From: Comamonas fluminis
GTDB lineage: Bacteria > Pseudomonadota > Gammaproteobacteria > Burkholderiales > Burkholderiaceae_C
Length of the DNA: 64,000 nt
Reading direction: 5' to 3'
Assembly: GCF_019186805.1 (NCBI RefSeq)
Contig: NZ_CP066783.1
Coordinates: 1,308,501 to 1,372,500 of the forward strand
Made by a program: the position numbers and the translations under genes. Under the pieces are notes generated by a model. It ran no database searches. It worked only from the letters and a program-made list of their open reading frames with translations, and was not told the DNA's origin. Position 1 is the stretch's first letter. Each line of letters begins with the position of its first letter. Below, piece after piece: positions 1-7,833 of the stretch.

Positions 1-291
1 CTGGGCGAGTATCTGAGCGACCCCAAGCCCAACGTCTGGTTTGAGCACGGTGATGAAAACGGCATGTTCGAAAGTGTGGTGCTCGATCGCCGCACCCGCA
101 TGATGTACGACGCAAAACACATTTTCATCAACGGCGAAAGCTATCTGGCGGGTGGCCGCGATGCCACGCTGATGCGCAAGCTGGCTGACACCAAGGCCTT
201 GTCCCGCAAGGATCTGGCGACAGCCAGCGATGATGCGCTGGAGCTGCTTTCCGCCTGGTTTGATGCTGGCTGGGTGCGCTCCGGCGACTGA
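1..291 (+). CDS. Cupin (JmjC-type) protein, probable ribosomal-protein hydroxylase family, C-terminal part
   Basis: The 5' end lies outside the window; the frame is open from base 1 and closes with TGA, leaving 96 residues. The visible part resembles the C-terminal region of RoxA/YcfD-type cupin oxygenases, which hydroxylate ribosomal protein L16 in the cytoplasm. Their catalytic His-x-Asp double-stranded beta-helix core would lie upstream and is not visible here. Typical features are the segment around YDAKHIFINGESY and a winged-helix-like tail rich in Leu/Ala (LMRKLADTKALS). No iron-binding residue can be checked in this fragment. The assignment rests on C-terminal character only and could instead be another cupin of the same superfamily. 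Confidence 0.6.
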   Translation: MGEYLSDPKPNVWFEHGDENGMFESVVLDRRTRMMYDAKHIFINGESYLAGGRDATLMRKLADTKALSRKDLATASDDALELLSAWFDAGWVRSGD

Positions 292-326
292 CGCGGGTGG
301 ACTTGTAACCAAGACCATGCTAACTT

Positions 327-353
327 CGAGGATTCCCTGGCGGGTGATCCTCG
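327..353. other. Strong hairpin after the cupin gene
   Basis: A 7-bp perfect stem (cgaggat / atcctcg) with an additional CCC/GGG inner pairing lies 36 bases after the cupin stop codon. It has no T-tract, so it is not a canonical intrinsic terminator. It may stabilise the 3' end of the mRNA. The rest of the 292-671 gap holds no ORF that I can support. Confidence 0.4.
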
Positions 354-546
354 TATCCCCTCTGTGATCCTGGGTGGCTTTAGTAAAGTTTTATGAAAGC
401 TTATTCAGGAATTTGACAGGAATGGATTTATGGTCCAAAGTGCGAAGCACGGCAGGCGAGAGCTTGCTTGGTAAATAGACATCGCATGAATCTGTGCAGA
501 ATTGTTTAGATGCTGTCAGTGTTAGTCAGCAATGGGCAAAACTACT

Positions 547-552
547 TATAAT
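547..552 (+). promoter_or_regulatory. Candidate -10 box for the small lipoprotein gene
   Basis: A perfect TATAAT lies 120 bases before the lipoprotein start. The matching -35 region is poor (best candidate TTAGTC at 522-527, spacing 19). A transcript from here would have a leader of about 110 bases. Low certainty. Confidence 0.35.
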
Positions 553-671
553 GCGATCTGAGTCGAATTTACTGTTTGACCTGATCTGCCAAAGCGATCA
601 ATAGCTGCAAAAGGCTGACCGTAATGGCAATCCACCTACTGTCTGCTGAACCTACAAACTAGGAAACTGTT

Positions 672-965
672 ATGAAGAACTCTCTGATTCTGGCTACCGT
701 GATCGCTGCTGCAGCTCTGGCCGCTTGCGGTGACAAGAAGCCTGAAGAAGCTCCTGCTGCTCCCGCTCCTGCTGTGGAAGCTCCAGCTCCCGCACCTGCT
801 GCTGAAGCTCCTGCCGCTCCTGCTGCTGAAACTCCCGCACCTGCTGCTGACGCACCTGCTGCTCCTGCCGCTGAAGCTCCTGCTGCTCCCGCCGCTGAAG
901 CTCCTGCTGCTGACGCTGCCAAGGCTAACGCTGACGCCGCTACTGGCGCTGCTACCGCCAAGTAA
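672..965 (+). CDS. Small Ala/Pro/Glu-rich lipoprotein
   Basis: This is a 97-residue protein with a lipoprotein signal peptide ending in the lipobox LAAC (Cys19 would be lipidated). It is followed by charged residues and then about 65 residues of degenerate repeats built from EAPAAPA-type units. Such a chain should be an extended, flexible linker-like polymer in the periplasm. No catalytic domain is present. The codons are dominated by GCT and CCT rather than the GC-ending codons of its neighbours, a bias shared with the abundant AhpC in this window, which suggests high expression. The gene is monocistronic, with a good intrinsic terminator 43 bases downstream. Many Burkholderiales carry similar small lipoproteins of unknown role. 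A long antisense ORF over the repeat is only a mirror of the alanine codons. Confidence 0.8.
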   Translation: MKNSLILATVIAAAALAACGDKKPEEAPAAPAPAVEAPAPAPAAEAPAAPAAETPAPAADAPAAPAAEAPAAPAAEAPAADAAKANADAATGAATAK

Positions 966-1007
966 GCACATTGCTTATGCAGTGATGGGGCTCAGGCCCC
1001 ATGGCGC

Positions 1008-1043
1008 AAAAAAACCGCTCCTGGATTCAGGTGCGGTTTTTTT
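1008..1043 (+). terminator. Intrinsic terminator of the small lipoprotein gene
   Basis: The stem aaaaaaaccgc/gcggttttttt (1008-1018 with 1033-1043) carries an inner CCTG/CAGG extension with a GATT loop, and a T-tract ends the 3' arm. Confidence 0.85.
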
Positions 1044-1146
1044 CGTCTGTCGGATATTGCTTCTGTGAACGGGGCGCTCAGCAGTGTGGTTGTACGGTTT
1101 GCCTTGTTGACTTTCTGGGCAGGGAAAAAGAGGCAAGAACGCCCAA

Positions 1147-1179
1147 GAAAAAAGCCACCGTGGCATGGCCAGGTGGCTT
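1147..1179 (-). terminator. Intrinsic terminator of bamC
   Basis: The stem AAGCCACC (1152-1159) pairs with GGTGGCTT (1172-1179). On the minus strand it is followed by a run of T from 1153 to 1148. It lies 20 bases beyond the bamC stop. Confidence 0.75.
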
Positions 1180-1198
1180 GATTGAATGATCCTGAGGC

Positions 1199-2314
1199 TT
1201 ATTTCAGATCATCAGTGATCACGCGAATGATGCGCTGACCGTTGGCGGTGCTATCAGGCTGGCCTTGTTCGTTGAACACGGAGACCTGCGACTGGTTGCC
1301 ATCGCCCTTGACCTGAATCTGGTACTTGACGGGCGGTGCAGCTTCCTTGCCACGGCTGAAGATCTTGCCGAAGAAGCCCTTGCTCTCTGTCTGGGCGTTG
1401 GGGTCCACATAGCGCACGTAGTAAGTGCCACGGCTGCGGTCGCGGTCTTCCACGGTGAAGCCGGTGCGGTCCAGGGCAACGCCAACGCGGCGCCATGCAC
1501 GCTCAAAGCCTTCGCCCAGCATCAGAACAGGTACGCCGTTGACGGTTTCCATACGGGCGGTGCTGGTGCTTGCCACAGCAGCGCTGCGGTCAGCCTTGGC
1601 GACAGCAGATGCCTGCTCTTCGCTCACACCCAGCTTGACCATGATGCGACGCAGGAATTCGGTTTCCAGCTCGGGGTCACGGGCGCGTGGTTGCCAGATG
1701 GTGTTGTCCTTGCGCTCGCTGGTGTAGACCTCCTGCATGCCACGGTGCGTGACATAGATGCGGGTCTTGCCATCAGCTTCGCGCTCCAGGCGGGTGCGGA
1801 ACTTGTCGCGCTCGCTGGTGGAGTACAGAGAGTCGAACACCTTGCCCAGTGTCTTGCGGATCACGTCCTGGGGCAGCTTGGCGCGGTTTTCGGCCCAGTC
1901 TGTTTCCAGAATGCCCAGCTGGCGGTCTTCCATCGAGTAGATGAAGCCGTTTTCCAGCCAGAAGTCGCGGGTGGGTTCCCAGAGCTTGTCGGCGCCACGG
2001 TCTACCACCAGCCAGTGCTCGGCGCCATCGCGCTCAATGCGCACGTCGCCGATCTTGTTGGAGGCTGTGTTGTTGTCCGTGGGCTTGGCAGCCTTGGCGT
2101 TAGCCTGAATGGCTGCCGCAGAGACCACGCCGCCAGGGACGATATAGCGCGAGTCTTGCGACAGCTGCGTCAGATCCGGAGGCACTTCGAGCGTAGGGGC
2201 TTGGTTTTTGCCTGCGCTCTTGTAGTCGATCTTGGTCTCTTGGAACGTGGTCGTGCAGGCTGTGAGGCCCAGCGCAAGGCTGAGCAGGCCCAAACGTGCA
2301 GTGTTTTGTTTCAC
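1199..2314 (-). CDS. bamC: Outer membrane protein assembly factor BamC (NlpB)
   Basis: This 371-residue lipoprotein is a subunit of the BAM complex, which inserts beta-barrel proteins into the outer membrane. The signal peptide ends in the lipobox LTAC, with Cys20 as the lipidation site. A low-complexity linker follows, containing the conserved early segment APTLEVPPDLTQL, and then two helix-grip domains (about residues 90-220 and 255-371). The start is GTG with AAGGA eight bases upstream. The gene lies downstream of dapA in the same orientation with a 63-base gap, which is the conserved dapA-bamC arrangement and suggests one transcript. The length matches the beta-proteobacterial family. Its own terminator lies just downstream. 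Confidence 0.93.
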   Translation of the reverse strand: MKQNTARLGLLSLALGLTACTTTFQETKIDYKSAGKNQAPTLEVPPDLTQLSQDSRYIVPGGVVSAAAIQANAKAAKPTDNNTASNKIGDVRIERDGAEHWLVVDRGADKLWEPTRDFWLENGFIYSMEDRQLGILETDWAENRAKLPQDVIRKTLGKVFDSLYSTSERDKFRTRLEREADGKTRIYVTHRGMQEVYTSERKDNTIWQPRARDPELETEFLRRIMVKLGVSEEQASAVAKADRSAAVASTSTARMETVNGVPVLMLGEGFERAWRRVGVALDRTGFTVEDRDRSRGTYYVRYVDPNAQTESKGFFGKIFSRGKEAAPPVKYQIQVKGDGNQSQVSVFNEQGQPDSTANGQRIIRVITDDLK

Positions 2315-2377
2315 GCGGATTGTCCTTGGGTAGCGTTCAAGCTATGTGCGAAAAACCGCTAGCTTAGCGCAACTCGA

Positions 2378-3274
2378 TCAGAGTACGCCAACTTTACGCA
2401 GCGCAGCCTCGACAACGGGCTCGAATTGTTCGCTCAGAGGGGTCATGGGCAGGCGCATGGTGGGGCCGCACAAACCCATGCGGGCTGCAGCCCATTTCAC
2501 GGGAATGGGATTGGCTTCCACAAACAGGCTCTTGTGCAGGGGCATGAGCTGGAACTGGATTTCCATGGCGCGCTGGATGTTGCCAGCCAGGGCTGCCGTG
2601 CACAGCTCGCTCATCAGGCGCGGGGCCACGTTGGCCGTCACGCTGATATTGCCGTGGCCGCCGCACAGCATCAGGGCCACTGCAGTGGGGTCATCACCGG
2701 AGTACACGCCAAAACCTTCGGGCACATCACGAATCAGCCACTGGGCGCGTTCGATGTTGCCGGTGGCTTCCTTGATGCCGACGATGCCGGGAATCTGGGC
2801 CAGGCGCAGCACAGTGTCGTGCTGCATATCGGCTACCGAGCGGCCGGGCACGTTGTACAGAATCACGGGCAGGTCACCAGTGGCTTCGGCAATCGCCTTG
2901 AAGTGCAGGTACTGGCCTTCCTGGGTGGGCTTGTTGTAGTAGGGCACCACTTGCAGTTGGCTGTTGGCACCAACCTTCTTGGCGTACTTGGCCAGCTCGA
3001 TAGCTTCATGCGTGCTGTTGGCACCGCAGCCGGCCATGATGGAGACGCGGCCTGCCGCCTGCTCGACAGCGACGCGAATGATTTCGCAGTGCTCGTCCAC
3101 ATTGACGGTGGGGGATTCGCCCGTTGTGCCGACCACGCCGATGCAGTGGGTGCCTTCGGCCACATGCCAGTCGATGAGTTTACGCAGCGCCGGGTAGTCG
3201 ACGCTACCGTCTTCGAGCATGGGCGTAATGAGGGCAACAATGCTGCCAGTCAGAGCAACGGAGGAAGATGTCAT
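2378..3274 (-). CDS. dapA: 4-hydroxy-tetrahydrodipicolinate synthase
   Basis: The enzyme condenses pyruvate with L-aspartate semialdehyde in the first committed step of lysine and diaminopimelate synthesis in the cytoplasm. The 298-residue chain is a single TIM barrel of family length. The GTTGES motif is at residues 49-54, the YNVPGR segment at 140-145 contains the catalytic Tyr140, and Lys168 in GIKEATG is the Schiff-base lysine. [10 protein letters not shown] is also intact. It is the first gene of a probable dapA-bamC operon. The family as a whole also contains sialate lyases, but the complete DapA motif set and the bamC neighbour make DapA the clear call. Confidence 0.96.
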   Translation of the reverse strand: MTSSSVALTGSIVALITPMLEDGSVDYPALRKLIDWHVAEGTHCIGVVGTTGESPTVNVDEHCEIIRVAVEQAAGRVSIMAGCGANSTHEAIELAKYAKKVGANSQLQVVPYYNKPTQEGQYLHFKAIAEATGDLPVILYNVPGRSVADMQHDTVLRLAQIPGIVGIKEATGNIERAQWLIRDVPEGFGVYSGDDPTAVALMLCGGHGNISVTANVAPRLMSELCTAALAGNIQRAMEIQFQLMPLHKSLFVEANPIPVKWAAARMGLCGPTMRLPMTPLSEQFEPVVEAALRKVGVL

Positions 3275-3649
3275 ATCCGCAATCAGAAACGGGAAAGTTT
3301 CATTCTACAAAGAGGCTTGTCTGCTATTGCGCAGTTTGACCTTCATGTTGCCGAGCAAAAACAGGTTTTTGTCGATGTGTTGTCAATAAATGACGAAATG
3401 ATGAAAACTGAATCATATGCACATCAATTTGCTGTGCAGTTTTTAGAACGCTTTCGCCAGCTTGTGAACACGGCCTGCTCGGGGATGGCTGTTCAGGCCA
3501 TGCTCTCCACGGCGCTATCGACCCCGGTGATTTTGCGCCCTGAACAGGGCCGTCCATCACGGTTTCTGGACAAGCGCCTTGAACCTGGGGCTGGGTAAAA
3601 CTGTGGAAGAAAGCCGCAGCGGGCTTGCCCATGACGGTTCAAGGACGGT
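3275..3649. other. Intergenic region, no gene seen
   Basis: This 375-base gap lies between the dapA start and the end of the short WG-repeat gene. An ORF at 3324-3632 (minus) has no recognisable protein character. A possible minus-strand -10 (TAGAAT, from 3307 to 3302) sits 28 bases before dapA. A short imperfect direct repeat (GACGGTTCAAGG / GACGGTTCAAGGG) occurs at 3633-3657. Confidence 0.5.
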
Positions 3650-4684
3650 TCAAGGGCGGTTGAGCCGCGCATTCATATGCGCTTCCCAGGTCTGACCAGC
3701 GAGGGTGAGGCTGAAATCCTTGATGGAAAACATGGCGATTTCGCCTTGAGGTCCTTGCTGTGTCAGCGTAAGCAGCTCACCTTTTTTTACCTTGCGGTGC
3801 TGAACAGGACAGTAAACAGGGGGGGCGGCCAGCAGTTGGCCCTGGGTGTTGTAGATGCGCGGCTGGCCTTCGTCGCTAAAGGCCAGCAGCTTGCCGCCGG
3901 GGTGAACGCGGGGTGGTGAGCTGAAAAAGCTGCGGTCGATCAACTCAAATTCACAGGGCACGATGACCTGGCCGCTGAGGTGGATGACGCCCTCCAGCGC
4001 GCGGGAACTGGCGCTGCCATCGCTTTCAGTATGTGGCAGGCGAACAGCGGCCACGGCCAGGCCAGTTTTGGGGTCAAAGGCTTCGATGCGCTCGTAACAG
4101 CTCTCAAACAGAAGCTGGCCGTGAATGTCCATCACCAGGGCCTGTTCTCGCATTTCGCCACCGCGGTCGGCACGCAAGGTGTTGTCTTCGGGGCGCCAGC
4201 CTGCGTCGATGAGGGTGGCCTGCAGCAAGTCCATGGCGGGCAGGCTACGCAGGTCGTGGCGCTCAGGCACTTTGTCAGACAGGCATTGCACCACATGGGG
4301 TGTGATGGCCATCAGTTCCAGATAGCCAGCTGAGGGTGGCACAACCCAGTGGCCGCTCAGATCCATCACGCCGCTGGCGCGTCCCGTCTGGTGGGGGGCT
4401 TGGGGAAAATAGACATTGATGTGCTCGCCGCTCACGAACACCTGGCAGGCCCCTTCGCCGGGCTGCAGCAGCCAGCGGCCATCGGGGGTGACCAGGCCAA
4501 CAGGCCACGGTTCTTGTTCATCGCGCTCATCTTCCTCATGCTGCTGCGGCAAGGAGCGGCCCGTTCTGGGGTGCTTGCGCGGCATGACCAGCCAGGCCTG
4601 CGCTTGCGGCTCCCAGGCGCTGTCTTGGACGAGAAAGTCCTGGGTCAGCCAGTCGGGGACTTGCTGCGGTGCTTCTTCATTCAT
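3650..4684 (-). CDS. WG-repeat-like protein, short paralog
   Basis: This 344-residue protein has no signal peptide. It contains degenerate WG-type repeats: units such as GLVTPDGRWLLQPGEGA, VMDLSGHWVVPPSAGY and VIHLSGQVIVPCEFE, each a beta hairpin followed by a Trp/Gly or Pro-rich turn. This is a beta-rich repeat fold usually thought to bind proteins. It aligns throughout with residues of about 195-522 of the 711-residue neighbour upstream, sharing HPRTG, WPVGLVTP, VVPPSAGY, DLRSLP, KTGLAV and FSIKDFS. The two are therefore tandem paralogs, and a 23-bp stretch near the 3' ends (3711-3733 and 5409-5431) is still identical at DNA level. No enzymatic motif is visible and the function is unknown. 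Confidence 0.75.
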   Translation of the reverse strand: MNEEAPQQVPDWLTQDFLVQDSAWEPQAQAWLVMPRKHPRTGRSLPQQHEEDERDEQEPWPVGLVTPDGRWLLQPGEGACQVFVSGEHINVYFPQAPHQTGRASGVMDLSGHWVVPPSAGYLELMAITPHVVQCLSDKVPERHDLRSLPAMDLLQATLIDAGWRPEDNTLRADRGGEMREQALVMDIHGQLLFESCYERIEAFDPKTGLAVAAVRLPHTESDGSASSRALEGVIHLSGQVIVPCEFELIDRSFFSSPPRVHPGGKLLAFSDEGQPRIYNTQGQLLAAPPVYCPVQHRKVKKGELLTLTQQGPQGEIAMFSIKDFSLTLAGQTWEAHMNARLNRP

Positions 4685-4789
4685 GGGTTTTTTGGGGATT
4701 TAAGAGCAAAAAGCGCTGAAGTCCAAGATAAACAATGGGGTGGTGCTACAAGTTTGGTAGTGATGGTGGGCTGCTGCAGTGGAGGGCTA

Positions 4790-6925
4790 TCAGGCGCTGT
4801 AGTTCCACGCCGTAATGCTGGCTTGGGCCAGGCGGTCCAGAAAGTCCTCGGCGTCGTCGGCGCGCACCACGGTGATGCGGATGCTGTCGTCGTCCGTGGC
4901 CAGTTTGATCAGCGCCATGTCGCGGCCCGTCAAATGCTCGGCCAGGTGTTCCAGGCCAGATTCCACGCCGTCTGCCGGGGTGTCCCAGTGCCAGTCATCG
5001 GTGCCGGGCAGCCAGTGGGTGTCGGCAATGCCATCGGCGTCTTTCCAGTCAAAGCGGGCGAACTGGGTGGCGATGGGGATGAGGTGCACCCAGTACAGCG
5101 TCAGCGCGTTTTCGCCTGCGGGCAGGTGTATCTCATTGGGGTCGATCTCGTCATCTTCATCCCAGCCCATGTCGTCCGGGTCGGGCTCGGCCACGCAGTC
5201 GCGCCATTCCTGCAGCAGCTCGGCGGCTTCGTCCTCGTCGCCCAGGCACAGGATGCGGGTCAGGTCGCTCATCCAGACTTCGTCTTCGGCATCGATCAGC
5301 TCTGCGCGGGTCATGGTGGTGGTTTCGGCTTGGTCGCCGTCCAGCCCCTTGAACATGCCGCGCAGGGCGTTGCGGTAGTCGTCCCAGGTTTCGCCCGTGC
5401 GGATGATGCTGAAATCCTTGATGGAAAACATCACCATTTCTGCCTCGGGCCCTTCACCCATAAAGGTGAGCAGCTCATTTTTTTTCGGGCTGCAGTTCAA
5501 AGGCGGGCACCAGATATCGGGCGATGCCAGCAGCTTGCCCTTGGTGTTGTAAACATGGGGCTGGCCCTTGTCGGTAATGGCCAGCAGCTTGCTGCCGGGC
5601 AGCACCTTGGGGGGGGAGCTACTAAAGCCGCGCTCAATGGTTTTGTACTGGCAGGGGATGATTTCTTTACCGCTGATGTGCAGCACGCCTTCCCAGACAT
5701 GGCAGGCTTCTTCGCCTTTGTCGTCGATGTAGTTCTGGCGCACCGTCACCACGGCCAGGCCGGTCTTGGCGTTGAAATCGTTGATGTGCTCGTACTTGCT
5801 GGCGTCAAACAGTGGCTGGCCGTCTTGCTTGAGCAGCAGCTTGCGCGAGTTGCCGTACGGCCCCTGATCGGCGCGGATGAACTGGTCTTCTTCCTCGTTG
5901 TAGTAGATGCTGCTCACACCCTCATGCAACAGCGCAAGCCCCGGCAGGCTGCGCAGGTCATCCATGCCGGGCCCGCTTGCTGATTTGCAGGCCATGACCT
6001 GTGGCGTGATGGCGTAGGCATTGCGGTAACCCGCCGAGGGCGGCACCACCCAGTTGCCGTTCAAATCCTTGAGGCCGGATTTTTCGCCCATGCCTTCTGC
6101 TTCCTCGGGGTAGCGCACGCTGATGTAGCCGCCTGAGGTGAAGGCACCGTTTGCGCCCTCAATGGGTTTGACCAGCCAGCGGCCATAGGGCGTGACCAGT
6201 CCGACGGGCCAGTTGTCGCGGTGGTTTTCGCCGGGCAGCTTGGCGCCGGTGCGCGGGTGGATTTTGGGCATGACGTAGTAAGCGTCCGTGCCTTCATCCC
6301 AGGCGCTGTGATAGCGCTCCTGGTAATGGTCTTTGAGCCAGGCGGGCCAGTCATCGTCGTTGTCGCGCTCGATGACTTCGGTGCGCATCAGCACCGAATG
6401 GCTCCACCACCCCAGCTGGGCTTGTGGGTTCTGCTGCAAAACCTGCAGCGAATCGGGCAAGCCTTCAGCGCTGCAATCCCACTGCAGGCACTGGTCGCGC
6501 AACTGGTTGAGCGCCGCCGCGTACTCGGGCGTATCGGTGTCTTCGGGGATCAGCGTGGCGCAGTCCAGCAGCAGCCACTGGCGCTGGCTTTGCGTGACGA
6601 TGTCGTCAATCGCCTGCCACTGCTTTTTGACCGATTCGGGCCAGTTGGTGGGCAGCGGCTCCATCTGGGTTTTGAGCCACTGCCAGCGGGCCTTGACCTG
6701 ATTCATGGGCGCCGCCAGCGAGATCAGGCTTTCCTTGTCCTGATAAGCGCTGCAGGGCACCCGCTCGGGCGGGTGCTTGGCATCGCCCAGCAGCACGCTG
6801 AACAGCAGCGGCACACTCTCAAACCACTCGGCCCAGCCTTCGCAGGGGCCGCCGGGCTGGGCAGGCCAGTCGGTGGTGGGGCTGGGGTGTTCGTCGTGGG
6901 CGAGGAGCAGGGCGTAGTTGGGCAT
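4790..6925 (-). CDS. WG-repeat-like protein, long paralog with extra N- and C-terminal domains
   Basis: The protein has 711 residues and three parts. Residues 1-195 form an alpha-helical, Trp-rich domain I cannot name. Residues 195-522 are the WG-repeat-like region shared with the 344-residue neighbour. From 523 to 711 there is an acidic linker (MGWDEDDEIDPNE) and a compact domain whose end (DMALIKLATDDDSIRITVV) recalls the DUF6630 type; that name is a weak guess. No signal peptide or membrane segment is seen, so a cytoplasmic location is likely. The gene lies 105 bases upstream of its paralog on the same strand, consistent with duplication followed by loss or gain of the flanking domains. 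Function is unknown. WG-repeat proteins are often considered protein-interaction modules. Confidence 0.75.
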   Translation of the reverse strand: MPNYALLLAHDEHPSPTTDWPAQPGGPCEGWAEWFESVPLLFSVLLGDAKHPPERVPCSAYQDKESLISLAAPMNQVKARWQWLKTQMEPLPTNWPESVKKQWQAIDDIVTQSQRQWLLLDCATLIPEDTDTPEYAAALNQLRDQCLQWDCSAEGLPDSLQVLQQNPQAQLGWWSHSVLMRTEVIERDNDDDWPAWLKDHYQERYHSAWDEGTDAYYVMPKIHPRTGAKLPGENHRDNWPVGLVTPYGRWLVKPIEGANGAFTSGGYISVRYPEEAEGMGEKSGLKDLNGNWVVPPSAGYRNAYAITPQVMACKSASGPGMDDLRSLPGLALLHEGVSSIYYNEEEDQFIRADQGPYGNSRKLLLKQDGQPLFDASKYEHINDFNAKTGLAVVTVRQNYIDDKGEEACHVWEGVLHISGKEIIPCQYKTIERGFSSSPPKVLPGSKLLAITDKGQPHVYNTKGKLLASPDIWCPPLNCSPKKNELLTFMGEGPEAEMVMFSIKDFSIIRTGETWDDYRNALRGMFKGLDGDQAETTTMTRAELIDAEDEVWMSDLTRILCLGDEDEAAELLQEWRDCVAEPDPDDMGWDEDDEIDPNEIHLPAGENALTLYWVHLIPIATQFARFDWKDADGIADTHWLPGTDDWHWDTPADGVESGLEHLAEHLTGRDMALIKLATDDDSIRITVVRADDAEDFLDRLAQASITAWNYSA

Positions 6926-6953
6926 GGCAGATCGCTCAGGGTTTGCGGTGAAA

Positions 6954-7535
6954 TCAGGCTTGCAGCAAGACGGGGTGTGCGCTGTCAGCTCCTGGCTTGA
7001 TAGCGGCTATGCGCTGCACCACGCGCTCGGGCTGGCGCAGCTGGCCGTGTTCATAGGCCACGATGGTCCAGCCCTTGCAGACCTTGAGCAGCTCGCCAGG
7101 GGCCAGCAGAAAGTCGGCGCGTGAAGGCTTGCCAAAGGCTTCATTACCCTGAGCAAAGGTCTCATACAGCAGCAGGCCGCCGGGTTTGACGCTGTCCAGA
7201 ATCTGCGACCACAACGGGCGCCACAGGTAGTTGGTGACCACCACGGTATCGAACTGCTGGCCGGGCAGTGGCCAGGGGCCGTTCTCGATATCGGCCTGTA
7301 TGGCCTGGCCCAGGCTTGCTACAGCATCAATAGCGGCCTGCGCTTGATCTATGCCGACTACGCGGTGATTTTGTGCATGAAACAAGCGCATGTGGCGGCC
7401 CAGACCGCAGGCAATGTCCAGCACCTGACCCTGTGGGCGAGCCAGATGGGCGAAGCGGGTAATCCAGGAAGAGGGCGCTTGCGCGCCATGGGGGTCAGGC
7501 AGTGTGGGTGCCAGGGCAGGTGTAGAGCGATTCAT
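6954..7535 (-). CDS. Class I SAM-dependent methyltransferase
   Basis: This 193-residue protein has a Rossmann-type methyltransferase core. Motif I, VLDIACGLGRH (about residues 38-48), binds S-adenosylmethionine. An acidic residue ends strand beta-2 (VVGIDQAQ), and the motif IV region is FDTVVVTNYLWRPL. The short single-domain form and the motif set resemble the TehB/tellurite-resistance-like methyltransferase group, but the substrate cannot be read from the sequence. It ends 28 bases before the start of the long WG-repeat gene on the same strand, so the two may share a transcript. The IS110-family element lies directly upstream and may have separated this gene from its original promoter. Confidence 0.85.
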   Translation of the reverse strand: MNRSTPALAPTLPDPHGAQAPSSWITRFAHLARPQGQVLDIACGLGRHMRLFHAQNHRVVGIDQAQAAIDAVASLGQAIQADIENGPWPLPGQQFDTVVVTNYLWRPLWSQILDSVKPGGLLLYETFAQGNEAFGKPSRADFLLAPGELLKVCKGWTIVAYEHGQLRQPERVVQRIAAIKPGADSAHPVLLQA

Positions 7536-7633
7536 CTTGCTGAAAACTATAGCAGCGCTCCTGTCTGCCTGGGCTGCTGTTGCGCGGCGGTGTTGTAAGC
7601 GTTCTTTAGAGCCGCTTGTATGTTTACGGTGTC

Positions 7634-7833
7634 GGGGTGAGGGACAAGAGTCGCTATCGGCTGTTTGCGCAGACCGACTGAGTTAGATCCCTCCCACCCC
7701 ACCTCATAGCGTCGATAAGGAACTGAGCAGCACGTAGCCATCAGGCTGCGTGACTGCCGATCTGAAGGCAAGCCAACGCACGTAGGTGGAACAGGCACCC
7801 CGACAAGCCATTGTCTTTGTTGGAGGTGCTGTT
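7634..7833 (+). ncRNA. Candidate IS110 bridge RNA region
   Basis: IS110-group elements are known to encode a bridge RNA in the non-coding end upstream of the recombinase. Here 200 bases directly before the transposase fold into two clear structures. The first is a long stem, GGGGTG-AGGGA (7634-7644) with TCCCT-CC-CACCCC (7688-7700, two-base bulge), enclosing AGTCG/CGACT (7649-7653 with 7675-7679) and an internal loop. The second is a 9-bp hairpin with one G-U pair, CACGTAGCC-ATCA-GGCTGCGTG (7731-7752). Internal loops inside long stems are what a bridge RNA needs. The assignment is inference from position and fold. Confidence 0.5.

Noticed and set aside
659..961. Ala/Ser/Gly-rich minus-strand ORFs over the small lipoprotein
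   Set aside because: Mirror image of repeated Ala and Pro codons; the plus strand has a signal peptide, lipobox and terminator.
3324..3632. 102-codon minus-strand ORF between dapA and the WG-repeat gene
   Set aside because: No ribosome site, no protein-like pattern, and mixed composition; treated as intergenic.
4349..5983. 544-codon plus-strand ORF over the WG-repeat genes
   Set aside because: Antisense frame across two paralogs with a gap between them. The minus-strand products show clear repeat structure.
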